Positions 10,351-21,865 of a DNA stretch of 64,000 nucleotides are shown one piece after another. Positions within the stretch are counted from its first letter, which is position 1; each line of letters opens with the position of its first letter. The DNA is taken from the NCBI GenBank assembly GCA_029204225.1, contig CM055097.1, positions 69,999,982 through 70,063,981 on the forward strand, read 5' to 3'. Origin of the DNA: Diphasiastrum complanatum (Eukaryota; Streptophyta; Lycopodiopsida; Lycopodiales; Lycopodiaceae). The notes under the pieces were generated by a model. The model was not told where the DNA came from. It did no database searches and saw only the letters and a program-made list of their open reading frames with translations. Made by a program: the position numbers and the translations under genes.

Positions 10351-10949
10351 TAATGTTGATATTTGAACTATGAGTTCATAAAAGAATGACTCTATTACAT
10401 TTGGATACGTTAGCATTGGCTTTGGACTATGATTTTGTATGATTGATATTAACACCATTGTAATAATACGTTACTCTTTGAAGGAGATTGCACGACCATT
10501 AACTTTCTACTTTCGGTTTGAAATCAGTAATACATTAGCAGGGTTTTGCATAGAGCAATAAGGAGATGGGTAGCTAGCTAGAAATGATCTCACCTCGCAT
10601 TCAGATATAAAGCTTTGTGAAATTATACCAGCATGGAAGGTAGTATCACCCTACACTAATATATGTTTCATGCATACATATGGGACTTCAAGAGTTACGT
10701 TAAGAAGTTTTTTCAGAAAAGAAAACCTATGATCCGAATAGGTGCTTACATTTCATGCTTTGAGTTTTGTAAGCATTGGTCTTTTTTATCTTTTTACAAG
10801 TTTCGGTTTTTTTTTAAAAAAACTTAAGAGCAGCCTATGTAAGTAAGCTATGGATTTATGTAGAGTTTGATGTTGGAAGAATTTCTTGCATGTGCAGTGG
10901 CTAGATCTACTTACGGGTGTAGTATAGGGATGTAGAGATTCGTCCACTT
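10351..10949. other. Spacer with no recognised feature
   Basis: AT-rich sequence between Copia-A and the Gypsy-1 LTR. No open frame or repeat is recognised. Confidence 0.4.
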
Positions 10950-11637
10950 TTTAAGTTTCTACAACAAGCTTCAACAGAAATACGAAAAGAATCAACAGGA
11001 ATGAGAGCACTAAGGCTTACCCAACTAGTGCTCAAAACGGAAATAAAGCTAATTAATAACAACAATTAAATTTCTTGCTAAGGCAAACCCAATTAGCAAG
11101 ATTGCTAAATCCTCCGTAACATCCAAAGGGAGATAATAAGAATTGCGGCTAAACTAAGTAATAAACAGTTAAAATCATGCCAATGAAAGAAGGCAAGAGG
11201 AGGCGCGAGCAGCTTCCCTCAAGCTATGCACCTTCCAATGGGAATACAATGAAATGCAAGATAATCACAATAGTAATTTTGCCTTAATCACAAAGTGTTG
11301 TTTACAATGCAAATACCTCTCCTTTTATGGCAAGGAGGGTCTTCCACAAGTGTCTACTAACTTATGGGACTAATCTGTTTCTAGCCTTTCTAGAACTTCT
11401 AACTTAGGATTTAAAACTTCAAATTTTCTTAACTTAGGAAAACTTAAAATAAAATATTTCTAATCTTAAGTTTCCTAAGTCTAAGTTCTAAATCTAAGTT
11501 TAAGCTATTTTATTATTATTTAAGCTTCTACTCATGGACTTACAAAACACATGTCATACGTGGACTTACAAAACACATGCCACGGAGTTTTATTTCTTTC
11601 TTTTTTTATTTTCTCTGTGTTAGCACAGTTGCTAACA
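10950..11637 (-). repeat. Gypsy-1 3' LTR (approximate lower limit)
   Basis: On the minus strand the LTR begins TGTTAGCAACTGTGCTAACA at 11637, right after a PPT; this terminus itself can form a small hairpin. A CATAAAAGG box near 11330 fits an LTR promoter. The 3' limit near 10950 is a guess, because the partner LTR is absent. Confidence 0.55.
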
Positions 11638-11640
11638 TTA

Positions 11641-11650
11641 TCCCCCTCAT
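11641..11650 (-). promoter_or_regulatory. Gypsy-1 polypurine tract
   Basis: ATGAGGGGGA on the minus strand, three bases before the LTR start. Confidence 0.65.
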
Positions 11651-11839
11651 TATTGGATTGGTGGTCCCACACCAATCGACGCCTTTTTGTCCTAGATCTT
11701 CTGTGCTTCTTGGAGGCGAGACTGTTGCTGTCGGGAGTGGTAGATTGTCATGTCGATGCCCTCCATCATTTGCCACCGTAATTTGTTAAGGAAGGGCATG
11801 GGTTTGTAATAATGGAGCATACCCTGAAGAAAGTTATAG

Positions 11840-13640
11840 GTTTTTCATAGCTCCACCATATCAACATGCAGGGCGGAAGTGAGTGCAGCACGATAATAGA
11901 GCCTTGTTACGTTGATATGGTTGTATTGCATTCGCAAGGGTTTATTGATATCAAGGGCGATTGGGGGTAACCCTCGATCCCAAAAATCTCTGAGTTCTGC
12001 CAAAAATGCCACTAGGCCACAATTATCCACAAAATATCTAACATCGTGATCAAGATTGCCATGGTGCTTCTGGTAGAATACTTGGCAATTGGTGACTATG
12101 TCTTCGGCTAAGTTGTCGGTATCTGCGCCTGTGAGCTTAAGCCAAAAGATTCTGTTCTTGACCTTGGTGGCAGGAAACGGTTCTCGCCTTGCTACTGGAT
12201 ATTAATAAGGGTTTGTGCGCATGTAAGAGAGAGCTTCGATATACCGTGCCATTAAGTCTTACTTCGTAGGAAGAGCTGATGACACCGGAGAAGTTGTGGA
12301 TCTAGGAGTTTGACTGCTGCTTTATGTGTTTGACACTGGTCCAAATTTGACAGTATGTAGCCACCTCGCTCTTTTGTTGTTGGATATTTTTTTGCAAACT
12401 CCTGAGAGGCGTGAACTCCTTGCTTGGTTCTATGGACGTGATTCTGTGCCTGATGGTTGGTGCTTCAGAGGCAATCTTGTGTTGAATTTGTGAATCAGGT
12501 TCAGGAGAGAGAGGAGGCTAGGGGTTAGCTTCAGCAATTCTTTGTGACTCAAGAGAAAATTGCCATGGAATGAAGGGGGGGTTAGTGGGAGAGGGTTAGA
12601 AGTGGTGGAAGGAAAAAGATAATGTTGGGAGCTGCCGGAAGTGCCTGCCGTCCCGGAGCTGTCTGTTGCTGCCGCTACTGCTTGTCTGCGTTGCTGGGCC
12701 TAGTGAAGTAAGGCCGCTTGCTGCTCTAGGACCTCCTTTGGGACCTGAGATGGTTTAAGGCTCCCTTCGGATTCAGTATATTCCACTCCAATGTCGCTAG
12801 ATAGAATGTCATGAGAGACATCGGCTCTTGTGCTGATCGTCTTCCCTTTTTGCTTCTTAGTAGGTGGGGCTGGTGAGACCGGTTCTGCTATCGATTGGGG
12901 GGTGGCTTGTTTTTCTATGTTTAGATAGAGATCATCCAGCTCATTGATGGTCGCAGCCGCCCGAGACTCCAACTGTTTAGTGACCAACATGTGGAGGAGA
13001 TACCCACATTTGGTAGTTGGTTTTCTGCCTTTGAGAGCTCCGCACAGCTTCTCTACTACCTTCTCAGCCCACTGGTAATTTTGAGAGGGATTGTCCATGG
13101 TGAGGGTCAAAGAAAAGAGGTCGCTCGGTGGTATGCGATCCATCTTGGAGGTATGCACTTCAACCATGGTCACGAGGATTTCTGAGGCGGCCTGTAGATG
13201 GGGATCCGTGATGAGGCGGATGGCGATCCCATCGCTGGTTGGGCAATGGTTTTGCCATCCTCTGTCAGAAACTTTGTGAAGTACTTGGCATCATAGTTGG
13301 TGCCCTTGCCATGGATTGTCTCTCTGAGATTAGGGAAGCCAATGCTCTGGAGATCCCCAGAAGAGACGTTGATGATGGTATAGCTGCCACTCTTGGATGT
13401 AATCCGAAAAGTTTGGAATTCATCCGAATAGGTGGAGTAGGCCGCTCGGATGAGGCTCTCGCTCTGCTGGTCCCAGAAAAGTGTCGGATCAAAGCCAAGG
13501 GTTGTGAGGATATCCTTGGCCAAGGTGAGCTGCTCGGCATAATTCTTGATACAGATTATAAAAATATCCCTGAATAAGGATGAGGGGATTTACGGTAATG
13601 CAAGCTGAGCGAGGAATTGCGGGAAGCCATGATAGCAGTG
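11840..13640 (-). pseudogene. Gypsy-1 extra ORF downstream of integrase, unknown function
   Basis: Reads from ATGGCTTCCCGCAATTCC at about 13635 (minus), changes frame near 13560, then runs through FDPTLFWDQQSESL, LRETIHGKGTNYDAKYF, a shift near 13190, then NYQWAEKVVEKLCGALKGRK, a Ser/Pro/Lys linker (PPTKKQKGKTIST) and, nearer the LTR, KVKNRIFWLKLTGADTDN and RYFVDNCGLVAFLAELRDFW. In total about 550-600 codons with several stops. No signal peptide, membrane helix or known domain is obvious, which argues against an envelope-like protein. Its place between integrase and the PPT and its strand make it part of the element. Confidence 0.6.
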
Positions 13641-13649
13641 AGTTTAGAT

Positions 13650-14309
13650 TGCTCTGAGAATTTTGAAATTTTTGAAAAAAATTTGGCATGAACTCGAGAG
13701 CAACAATCTAAAATAAACTTGTGGAGAGAAGGGTGGAGGACTAAATATATATAGTTTTTTTGACAAGAATTCGCAACTTCACTCGAAAATTGTTCTCGGT
13801 GTCTATGATTTGGTAATGATGATCATGAATTTTGAGGCAACAATCTGAGGGTCCGCAAATTCTTGTCAGTGAGATTTTGTTTTTATGCCAAAAGAGAAAA
13901 ATCGACTGATAGTGCCAAACTGTGTCTGATCAAAATTTGCAAAGATAACAGAGAAATCTTGGCAATCATTTTGAGCTCCAGGGGATTGTCTGCGAATTCT
14001 GATGATGGATATTTGATGAAAAAAACTATATTTTTCTATTTTAAGACTTTTTTATTATCTGAGAAGGAATTTGCGGAGGCCAAAAATGAATCGTGCTCTA
14101 TGAAAAAGGAGTTGGGCGAATTCTATCTGAGATGTTGTGAAAAAATTTCTTCTGAAACTAATGGCTTTTGTGGTTTTCTCAGAGAAGACTGTTGGTATAC
14201 TTGATTTGATAGTATCTTGATGGTTTGAACAAGAAAGCACAACAAAAATGTCGTCGAAATGGCATGCAGACAATAAAAGAAGAAGAAAAAACAGTAGAAA
14301 AGAAAACAA
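13650..14309. other. Gypsy-1 AT-rich spacer between pol and the extra ORF
   Basis: No coding signal. It repeats short motifs such as GAATTCGC and AATTTGCGG that also occur at 17700-17960 on the other side of pol, so the two spacers are probably related element sequence. Confidence 0.45.
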
Positions 14310-15520
14310 CTAATACATATTAAGATAAAAACAGGGTTCATTGTATTTTCTCAGTTGGCTCCCATTGACCACAGTGTCGAGGATATCGCCTTGAAGGGTT
14401 TGGAGTTGTACATATCTAGAGACAAAGATTTTTTTAATGACGTAAGGTCCTTGGGCAGAAAATTTCAATTTGCCTTTGAAGGCTTTGGCCTGGTATAGCA
14501 GGACCTTATCTCCAACTTGGAACTCTCTAAGTTTTAATGATCGATCATGCCATGTCTTTTGTCGTCGTTTGTGGACTTGTTGAGCATGGATGCTGATCCG
14601 TCGTGTTTCACAAAGTTGCTCCAAATGGAATAACCTGTTTGCTAGATTTTGGTGAGTATCAAGCTCAAGGTTATAGGCTACTTGAAGGGAGGGAATATGG
14701 AATTCCACAAGCATAATGGCTTCTTGGCCATATGTGAGCTAGAAAGGGGTTAAGTTTATAGCGCGCTTCGGGGTGGTGCAATAAGCCCAGAGAGCAGCAT
14801 GGAGTTTGAGTTTCCAATCAGATCAACTAGATTCGACGATTTTGGTGAGAATTTCACATAGGATTTTATTGGTGGATTCTGCCTAGCCATTGCAGCGTAG
14901 ATAGTATTGGAAACTTTTGCGATGTACCACAAAAAATTTGGAAAGAATGTATGCTATGACAGAGTTGAGAAAATGTGTACCCCTATCACTGATAAGCTCT
15001 AGAAGACATCCAAAACAAACTATAACCTTTTCATAGAAAAAATTTGGCGGTAGAATGAGCGTCAGCATTGCGAACAACTCTTGCTTCAGCCCAATTGGTG
15101 CAATAGTCCATAGCTACTATGATGTAACGAGATTGTGTGTGTCGAGCAGTAGGACTAATAGGTCCGACATAATCAATTCTCCATTTCTGGAAAGCTTGAT
15201 CAGTGGGTACGGGGTGTAAAGGCATGTAGTCTGTTTTTTGAAAGTGTTTTGTGCGTTGGTAGACATCACAAGCCTTAGTGTAATTGTGCTTATCCTTGAA
15301 GAGTGTTGGCCACCAAAAACCGGCCAAGAGGATTTTCTTAGCAGTTTTTTCAGAAGAGAAATGGCCTGCACCAATACCTTCATGAGTGAGGGAAATTACA
15401 GAGGGTATTTCACCTTCAATAAGACATCGTCAGATAATTCCATCTTACCCTTGCTTGTAGAGTTGTCTTGGAATTAACCTATAAGGTTTAGTTTTGAGGA
15501 CCAACGCACGTTGTTCAAGT
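14310..15520 (-). pseudogene. Gypsy-1 integrase
   Basis: On the minus strand: an intact-looking N-terminal zinc-binding region (THEGIGAGHFSS, then CDVYQRTKHF, where one zinc Cys is Tyr), the core with KWRIDYVGPISPTARHTQ and IIVAMDYCTNWAEA, the second Asp in ELISDRGTHFLN, then the C-terminal DNA-binding module (WHDRSLKLREFQVGDKVLLY, GPYVIKKI, NGSQLRKY). A frameshift lies near 15060, the Glu region near 14880 is degraded (HRKSFQYYLRCNG), and about 170 bp around 14720-14880 are in another frame. Its job would be insertion of element cDNA. Confidence 0.85.
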
Positions 15521-16563
15521 TTAGAGAAGGCCGCTAAAGCCATCTAAGAAGGAGTAAGTCTCATCTCCTGCTAGATTTCCTAAGATGGATTCTCCGAAAG
15601 GTAATGGAAAATGATCACGTTCAGTGACGGCATTAAGTTTTTTAAAATCGACACAGATTCGGGGTTTTCCATTTTTCTTGGGGATGATGACAACTGGGGA
15701 GACCCACTCAGTATGCTCAATTTCATAGATAAATCCCGCATCTAAGAGGCGTTGTAATTCTTCTTTGATCTTGGCCTTATAGATGGGATTGCAACTGTAT
15801 GGACAACTAGCAGTGGGCCTCGCACCCAGTTTAAGCGGGATACGATGCACAACAACTTGGAGTGAGACGCCTATCATGTCTTTATAGGTCCAGGCAAAGA
15901 CATGTCGATATTTTTGCAGGAGCTTTCCAAGTCGTCTGTGTTGTTCGCGATTGAGATGAGCTCCGACGTGGACAAGATATTCATTGGTTTCATTAGGCTC
16001 ACTCAGAGAAAGGGTTATGGTTTGTGCAGGGCCTTCATAGGGTGAATTACTAGTTGGCTCACGTTGAGCTTGGGGTAATTAGATTCTGACATCCTCAATC
16101 GTATAGTCTTTAAAGTATGCAGGAACATCATGGGCTGGAGATTCGAGGGGGGCCTTGCTTTTTTTTTGTCGGGATGGTGCTTAAAAATTTTTGGGGATTG
16201 GTGTAGGACTAGAGGCAATCGTAGGAACTTCTCGAACAATGCCAGAGGTCACCCGGTGGTTGAATTTGAAGTGGTCATCTTCTCTTTCATAGTATGACCA
16301 CGTGGTTGAGGTTTCGGTGCTGGAGAGGTGTGTGGATGAGGGACGGTTGGTATGTCATGGAGGATCTTGTCATCAATTTGAAAGATAGTCTCCTCCTCAC
16401 AAAGATCCCATGGATAGTGTGGGCATTTGGGACGATAGAATTTTGTCTCAGGCTTTTCAATTACAACCTTGGCAACTAGTTCCACCTTGGAAGCATGTTG
16501 CAGATAGGTCTTAAGTGGGAGTGCCTCCATATAATTGAGGATCTGAATATCAAAAATGTCCAA
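15521..16563 (-). pseudogene. Gypsy-1 reverse transcriptase N-terminal half and linker
   Basis: VVVHRIPLKLGARP, LLDAGFIYEIEHTEWVSPVV, KKNGKPRICVDFKKLN and TYSFLDGFSG are the gypsy RT fingers and first palm motif. Directly after DGFSG the sequence changes to the region just ahead of integrase (LEQRALVLKTKPYRLIPRQL), so the catalytic YVDD/YMDD motif and the whole RNase H are deleted. 16015-16563 holds the protease-RT linker, Pro- and Thr-rich, in two frames. Confidence 0.85.
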
Positions 16564-16637
16564 CTCTTTTGGGCAATTCTGAATTCATAAGACATTCTCG
16601 TCATCGATGAATAAATCATCTGATTCATTAGTAAATA

Positions 16638-17300
16638 TCATGCAATATTTAGCAGCTCATCATGGTGTGGAAAAATATCAATAAAATTGATATTGATGAT
16701 AGGTGTATCCAGATCAGGTAATTGGTCGTGATCGATCAGGAGTGGAGAGGTACAATTATCTTGATGCTGAGCACAGTAATCAGCATTCACACAATCAATG
16801 GTAGCTAAGTTGTGACTCCAGTTTATGATATCAGTAGATTTAACATAATGACCTTTTGCATGGCTGGACTGGTATGGCTCAAATACTGAGTTGGTGGTTG
16901 AGGACCCTTCATCATGGATGCGTGCAAATCTGAGTTTACCCGTTGAATCAATGGTGACAAAATTGTCACGATTTCCAAAAGTGACTCGGTCTTTGCTCCA
17001 GTCATGAACGACTCGTGATTGGTGAGCCACAGATGACCAAATAGTAATTCATAAGAATAGGCATTATTGGAAATATCAAGTACTACGAGATCAACAAAAA
17101 ACTTGAGACCTCCTAGTTTGATCAGCACGTGCGGAAGAAAACCGGTAGGTTGGACCACACTTTGATCAGCCATCCGAAGCTGACAAGTGGGTTTGGCTAG
17201 CTCGTCTCTCAGATTCTATTCCATCATGAGGGATGTGGAAATGATATTAAACCCTGGAGCCTCCATCGAGTACTGCTAAAACTTCACCGGATTGATGATG
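16638..17300 (-). pseudogene. Gypsy-1 protease region
   Basis: Near 17285 the minus strand reads AVLDGGSR, a Tat-type retropepsin site (D-G-G instead of D-S/T-G), followed by a TAA. Downstream blocks are HVLIKLGGLKFFVDLVVLD, LLFGHLWLTNHE (flap and second strand; the expected LLLGxPWL is altered) and VTFGNRDNFVTIDSTGK. The latter closely parallels VTVDSTGHVK of Gypsy-2, so the two elements are one family. Confidence 0.75.
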
Positions 17301-17699
17301 GGTAGCTGGGATTTTGATGTTGCCTCGTTCATTGAGTGGATTGGTTAGATGTAAGGGCATTTCAGGCAACTTGTCAGAAGTGGTGGTGGGATTGGATTGG
17401 ATCTATTGTCTCCACTGGCCAGCATGCTTCCAGAGTACATGGAAAGGAAGAGTGACATTGGCTTGGAGTAAATCTCCCCAAACTTCAGTACTTTCAAGAG
17501 TTTTGCTTTCAAAGGGTTTGTGAGGTACTTTATGAGAAGAGGAAGATTGTTGGTCAGCATTGCAGATTTGCTAGCAATACTGATGATGCAGCAGAATTTT
17601 TTCAGATGGGTGAGGGTAAACTATCGGGGTTGAATCTTCACTTGGAGGAACAGCCTGTGGTTGAGTTGTGCTAAGTGCAAGTGTAGCAGTTTGCTTGCA

Positions 17700-18039
17700 T
17701 AATTGATATTGTAAGATAAAAAAAATTGGTCTTCTAGGTTATGATAGAATTCGCGGATAGGCTAAAAAATTGTGGAGAGACAGATAAACCGTAGTATAAT
17801 ACTCGCAAATTCTGAAAGGAAGCTTTGAATGTCTGAATAGTGATTTTTTAGATTTTTTGAAAAAAAATTGTAGTTTTAGAATTTGCGGGTAGGATAGGAA
17901 AATTGTTCTCTTTGAGAACGAATTCTGAGGCTTGATGGCGAATTCTAATAGAGAGGTTTCACAGATAGGGAATATACAGGTTAAATCCTTTGCTGGTTGA
18001 AATCAGAATGAATATGCATATTTGGAAAAGCCTTCATGA
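17700..18039. other. AT-rich spacer, upstream remnant of Gypsy-1
   Basis: No coding signal. Motifs such as GAATTCGCGG and AATTTGCGG link it to the spacer at 13650-14050. No LTR or PBS is recognised. Confidence 0.4.
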
Positions 18040-20300
18040 TTTTGTGTTACGGGACTACATTTCAGCATCCCTGACAACCGATTCAGTGTCATCGAATGAA
18101 GTTCGTTCTTCAGATCATCTGTTCCATCTTATGTTGCATGCCGATACGAACCTACAACACTAAACTGGACTCCAAACGGTTCAGTACTCACAGTGAAACA
18201 TGCGTTTGAACCAAAGACCCTAAATATAGTTATGAGATTCTAGGCCCATTGAGTCAAGAATTGGTAGGATTCAGTCAAAAATAGTCCAAACCTCGGATAG
18301 GAGGTGTTTACAGATTTGTGGGCTCAACACAAACTTATAGGACCATTTATAGCTCAATTCCAATGGCGTTTGTCAGAAAACGCCCTTTTTGTCGAGGGCA
18401 ATGCCACTAAATGGACTACTTTTTAGCATCTCCAAGTACTGGTCCAGTGTCAACGAACGAAGTCCATTTTTCAAACGGTCTGTTCTATCCTGTTTTGCAC
18501 ACCGAGACAAACTCACAGAACTAAACCAAGCTCCAAACAGTTCAATACTCATAGTGAAACATGCATCCAAACTAGAAATCCTAAATGCAATCTTGGAAAT
18601 CTAGACCCATCAAGATAAAAATTGATCGAATCTAGTAAAAAATGGTCAGAACTTCAAAGGGGAGGTGTCCACAGGTTTGTGGGCTCAACACAAATCGATA
18701 GGACCATTTGCAGCTCAATTTTGATGCCTTTTGTTCGGAAACGCTCTTTTTGTTGGGGGGAATGCCACTAAATGGATTGCTTTCTAGCATTCCCGAGAAC
18801 TGGTCCAGTGTCACTGAACGGAGTCCATTTTTCATACCGTCTATTCCGTCCTGGGCTACATGTCAAGATGAACCACAGGACTAAACCGAGCTTCAAACGG
18901 TTCAATACTCACAGCGAAATATGCATCCGAACCAGAAACCCTAAACACAGTTCTGGGGTTCTAGGCTCGTCGAGCCAAGAATTGGTCGGATTCAGTAGAA
19001 AACAGTTAGAACCTCGATTGGGAGATGTCCACAGATTTGTGGGCTCGACACGAACCCACATGACCATTTGCAGTTCAATTTCGATGCCATTTGTCCATAA
19101 ACGCCCTTTCTGCTGGGGGGATCCCACTAAATGGACTACTTTTCAACATCCTCGAGAACCAGTTTAGTGTCGCTGAACGAAGTCCATTTTTCAGACTGTC
19201 TATTATGTCATGTGCTGCACGTCGATATGAACCTACAGAACTAAACTGGACTCAAAATGGTTCAATTTTCATAGTGAAACGTGCATCCCTGGACTAGAAA
19301 CCCTAAACGTAATTCTAGGATTCTAGGCCCGTCGAGCTAGAAATTGGTCGAATTCAGTCAAAAACAGTCAGAACCACGGACGAGAGGTGTCCACAGGTTT
19401 GTGGGCACAACACGAACCCATAGGACCATTTACAGCTCAATTTCGATGTCGTTTGTCCTAAAATGCCCTTTCTACTGGGCGGATGCCACTGAATGGACTA
19501 CTTTTTAGCACCGTTTTTTAGAGGGTCTATTTCGTCCTATCCTGCACGCCAAGATGAACTCATAGGACTAAACTAGACTCCAAACAGTTCAGTACTCACA
19601 ACAAAACATGCATCCAAACCAGAAATCCTAAACATAGTCTTGAGATTATAGGCCCATCGAGTCGGATTCGGTAAAAAAATGGTCCAAACTTTGGATGGGA
19701 GGTGTCCACAAGTTCTGTGGGCTCGACATGAACCCATAGGACCATTTGCAACTCAATTCCGATGCTGTTTGTCCAGAATCAGCCTTTCTGTTAGGGGGAA
19801 TGCCAATAAATGGACTACTTTCCAACATCCCCAAGCCACTGTCATCGAACGGAATCCATTTTTCAGACCGTCTGTTCTATCATGTGCTGCATGTTGAGAC
19901 AAATCCATGGGACTAAACTGGACTCCAAATGGTTCATCAGTACTCACAACACAACGTGCGTCCAAACCAGAAACCCTAAACGCAGTCTTGGAATTCTAGG
20001 CCCATCGAGCCATGAATTGGTCGGATTCAGTAAAAAACGGTCAGAACTTTGAAGGGGAGGTGTCCATAGATTCATGGGCTCAACACGAACCCACTGGACC
20101 ATTTGTAGCACAATTCTGGATGCCGTTTGTTTGGAAACACCCTTTTTGTCGGGGGAAATGCCACTAAATGAACTACTTTCCAACATTCTCGAGAATTGGT
20201 CCAATGTCATCGAAATGGAGTTTTTTTTTCAGACCATTTGTTCCGTCCTGTGCTGCATGCCGAACGGAGTTTGTTTTTCAGACCATTGCTTTGTGAGTGA
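18040..20300. repeat. Tandem satellite array, ~359-bp monomer, about 6.3 copies
   Basis: The landmark ATGCCACTAAATGGACTACT recurs at about 18404, 18761, 19121, 19480, 19798 and 20157, giving spacings of 357, 360, 359, 318 and 359 bp. Other landmarks (GAGGTGTCCACAG, ACTAAACTGGACTCCAAA, CAGAAACCCTAAA) repeat at the same period. The fourth monomer lacks about 40 bp. Copies differ by many substitutions, so the array is old. Open frames of 60-130 codons on both strands follow the repeat and are not treated as genes. Confidence 0.95.
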
Positions 20301-20329
20301 TTCGATCGGATCGGATTCTGGCGGATTTT

Positions 20330-20570
20330 TTTGAAGACTCAAATTGTTTTTAAGGCTCAAATTTTTTCGTAAGGCTCAAAGTTTTTCGAATACTCGAATT
20401 TTTCCCAGGGATCGAATTTTTCCAAAGACTCAAATTTTTTCAAAAGATCGAATTTTTTCGAAGGATCAAATTTTTTAGAAAACTCGAATTTTTCCAAAGA
20501 CTCGAATTTTTTTTAAGACTCGAATTTTTTAAAAGACTCGAATATTTCCTAAGATCGAAAAATCTCTTTT
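20330..20570. repeat. Degenerate ~20-bp tandem repeat next to the satellite
   Basis: About eleven copies of a unit like AAGACTCGAATTTTTTCC, with variants GATCGAATTTTT and GGCTCAAATTTTTT. It begins right at the right-hand end of the satellite array. Confidence 0.85.
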
Positions 20571-21299
20571 TGACAAGAATGACATTGGGTCGAAAAAAAT
20601 CTAACACTGGGTTTTTTGACCTTCTGAAAAACTCAAGCTTTCTTTTTCTGAGTTTTTTGTACAGCTTTCAAGATGCTCATTATTGAGACTAAGCATCAAA
20701 TTCCAACAAAACACACATACATACCACATGCATGAACAACATATTCACTTTGAACTGTGGGTCGTCCATTGACATACATTTGCAAACACAAATCACCTAC
20801 CGCCCGTAAACTTTTTATTAAGATACTCGTGCTATTGTTGAACATGGTTAAATTTTGACCCCTATAAGGGAAGCTCCCTAAGATCCTGCTTACAAGACAA
20901 AACACAATGGAAAACACACTATGGAGCAACCAACTATGGCCGAGAAGTGTGAGATATGTTAGATATTCGAGATGCGAGACCACCATCCAAATTATCGGTC
21001 GTCACCCAGATCATTGACGGCCACCTATCTCCGCACCATATTTGTACGATCATTGGTCGTCCCAAACCATCGGCCGCCACCCAAAATTTTGGCTAACTGT
21101 TATTGACTACTTTTGACCCAAACCATTGACCTTCGACCCAAACCATCGACCGTAACCCAATTGTCGGGTCTCTCTCTCACACACACACACACTCATTCCA
21201 TCGGCTGGCACACTTCAGCCACATACATACACACACATACATCGGCCACCCGTCAACAACGGGCACTCTTTACTAGTGTGTGTGTGTGTATATATGTAT

Positions 21300-21356
<57 letters not shown>

Positions 21357-21593
21357 TAGATCTTGGAACAAGCTGCACAGATGAGCAAATTAAAAAACTA
21401 GATTAACAAGAAAAAAAATTGCCACAGAAGGAAAGACAATGAAAACTAGTAACCTACAAGGCATTTATTCTGTTGCATGAGAAATGCAATGTGTTCAAGC
21501 ATCATAGAGCCCAAAAGTACATTCAAAAGCTCATAATAGAGAGACATAATTCAAGAGGCTAGTAGGCTCACGCTGCGTGCTCCTGTTGTCAAA
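20571..21593. other. No gene; simple repeats
   Basis: Contains several CGGCCGCCACCC/CCAAACCATCG-like short motifs at 20990-21150, a CA/GT-rich patch at 21175-21290 and a (TA)n microsatellite at about 21301-21354. No coding sequence is recognised. Confidence 0.5.
21301..21354. repeat. (TA)n microsatellite
   Basis: About 26 uninterrupted TA units, preceded by a TG-rich stretch at 21277-21290. Confidence 0.95.
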
Positions 21594-21796
21594 AAGGGCC
21601 AATAAAAAAACATTGGACCAATGAGCCCTATGTATTACCTTTCATTGGATGCACAAATATGATTAGAGTTAATCAAAATTAAGAAAAGAGGCCCTTTTTT
21701 AGTTCAAAAGGGCCCTAATGGATGCAATAATATCTTGCTATAATTTAAATCTATATATGCCTCATTAGACAAGTTCATAATATTCATTTATAATCA
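21594..21796 (+). repeat. Copia-C 5' LTR
   Basis: Starts TGTTGTCAAAAAGGGCC, ends TTTATAATCA, with a TATA box CTATATATGCC at 21751. Part of it (AAGAGGCCC...AAAGGGCCCTAA) is found inverted at about 44285-44330, marking another copy of this LTR family. Confidence 0.6.
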
Positions 21797-21798
21797 TT

Positions 21799-21810
21799 AT
21801 ATCAGATCCA
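21799..21810 (+). promoter_or_regulatory. Copia-C primer-site remnant
   Basis: TATATCAGATCC two bases after the LTR end; compare the initiator-tRNA-Met site TGGTATCAGAGCC. Three mismatches, consistent with age. Confidence 0.55.
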
Positions 21811-21865
21811 CAAAGTACAGTGTGATTTGGACTTGTTTGATCAAAACTAGTCAATTTTCTTCAAA

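Larger units (their letters stand above)
10950..17700 (-). mobile_element. Gypsy-1: Ty3/gypsy element (Tat/Athila-like pol), decayed
   Basis: Minus-strand order protease (about 17290-16640), RT (about 16010-15521), integrase (15520-14310), an extra ORF (13640-11840), PPT and 3' LTR. RT before integrase is the gypsy order. RT and integrase motifs (CVDFKKLN, DGFSG, WRIDYVGPI, SDRGTHFLN) are of the Tat/Athila kind. The 5' LTR and most of gag were not found; the left-hand partner is lost or replaced by the satellite at 18 kb. Confidence 0.8.

Noticed and set aside
12991-13577. Plus-strand frames of 60-112 codons
   Set aside because: Shadows of the minus-strand Gypsy-1 extra ORF, which is longer and has the element context.
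18373-20334. Many 60-130 codon frames on both strands
   Set aside because: They recur with the 359-bp satellite monomer and differ by stops and shifts; no family motif.
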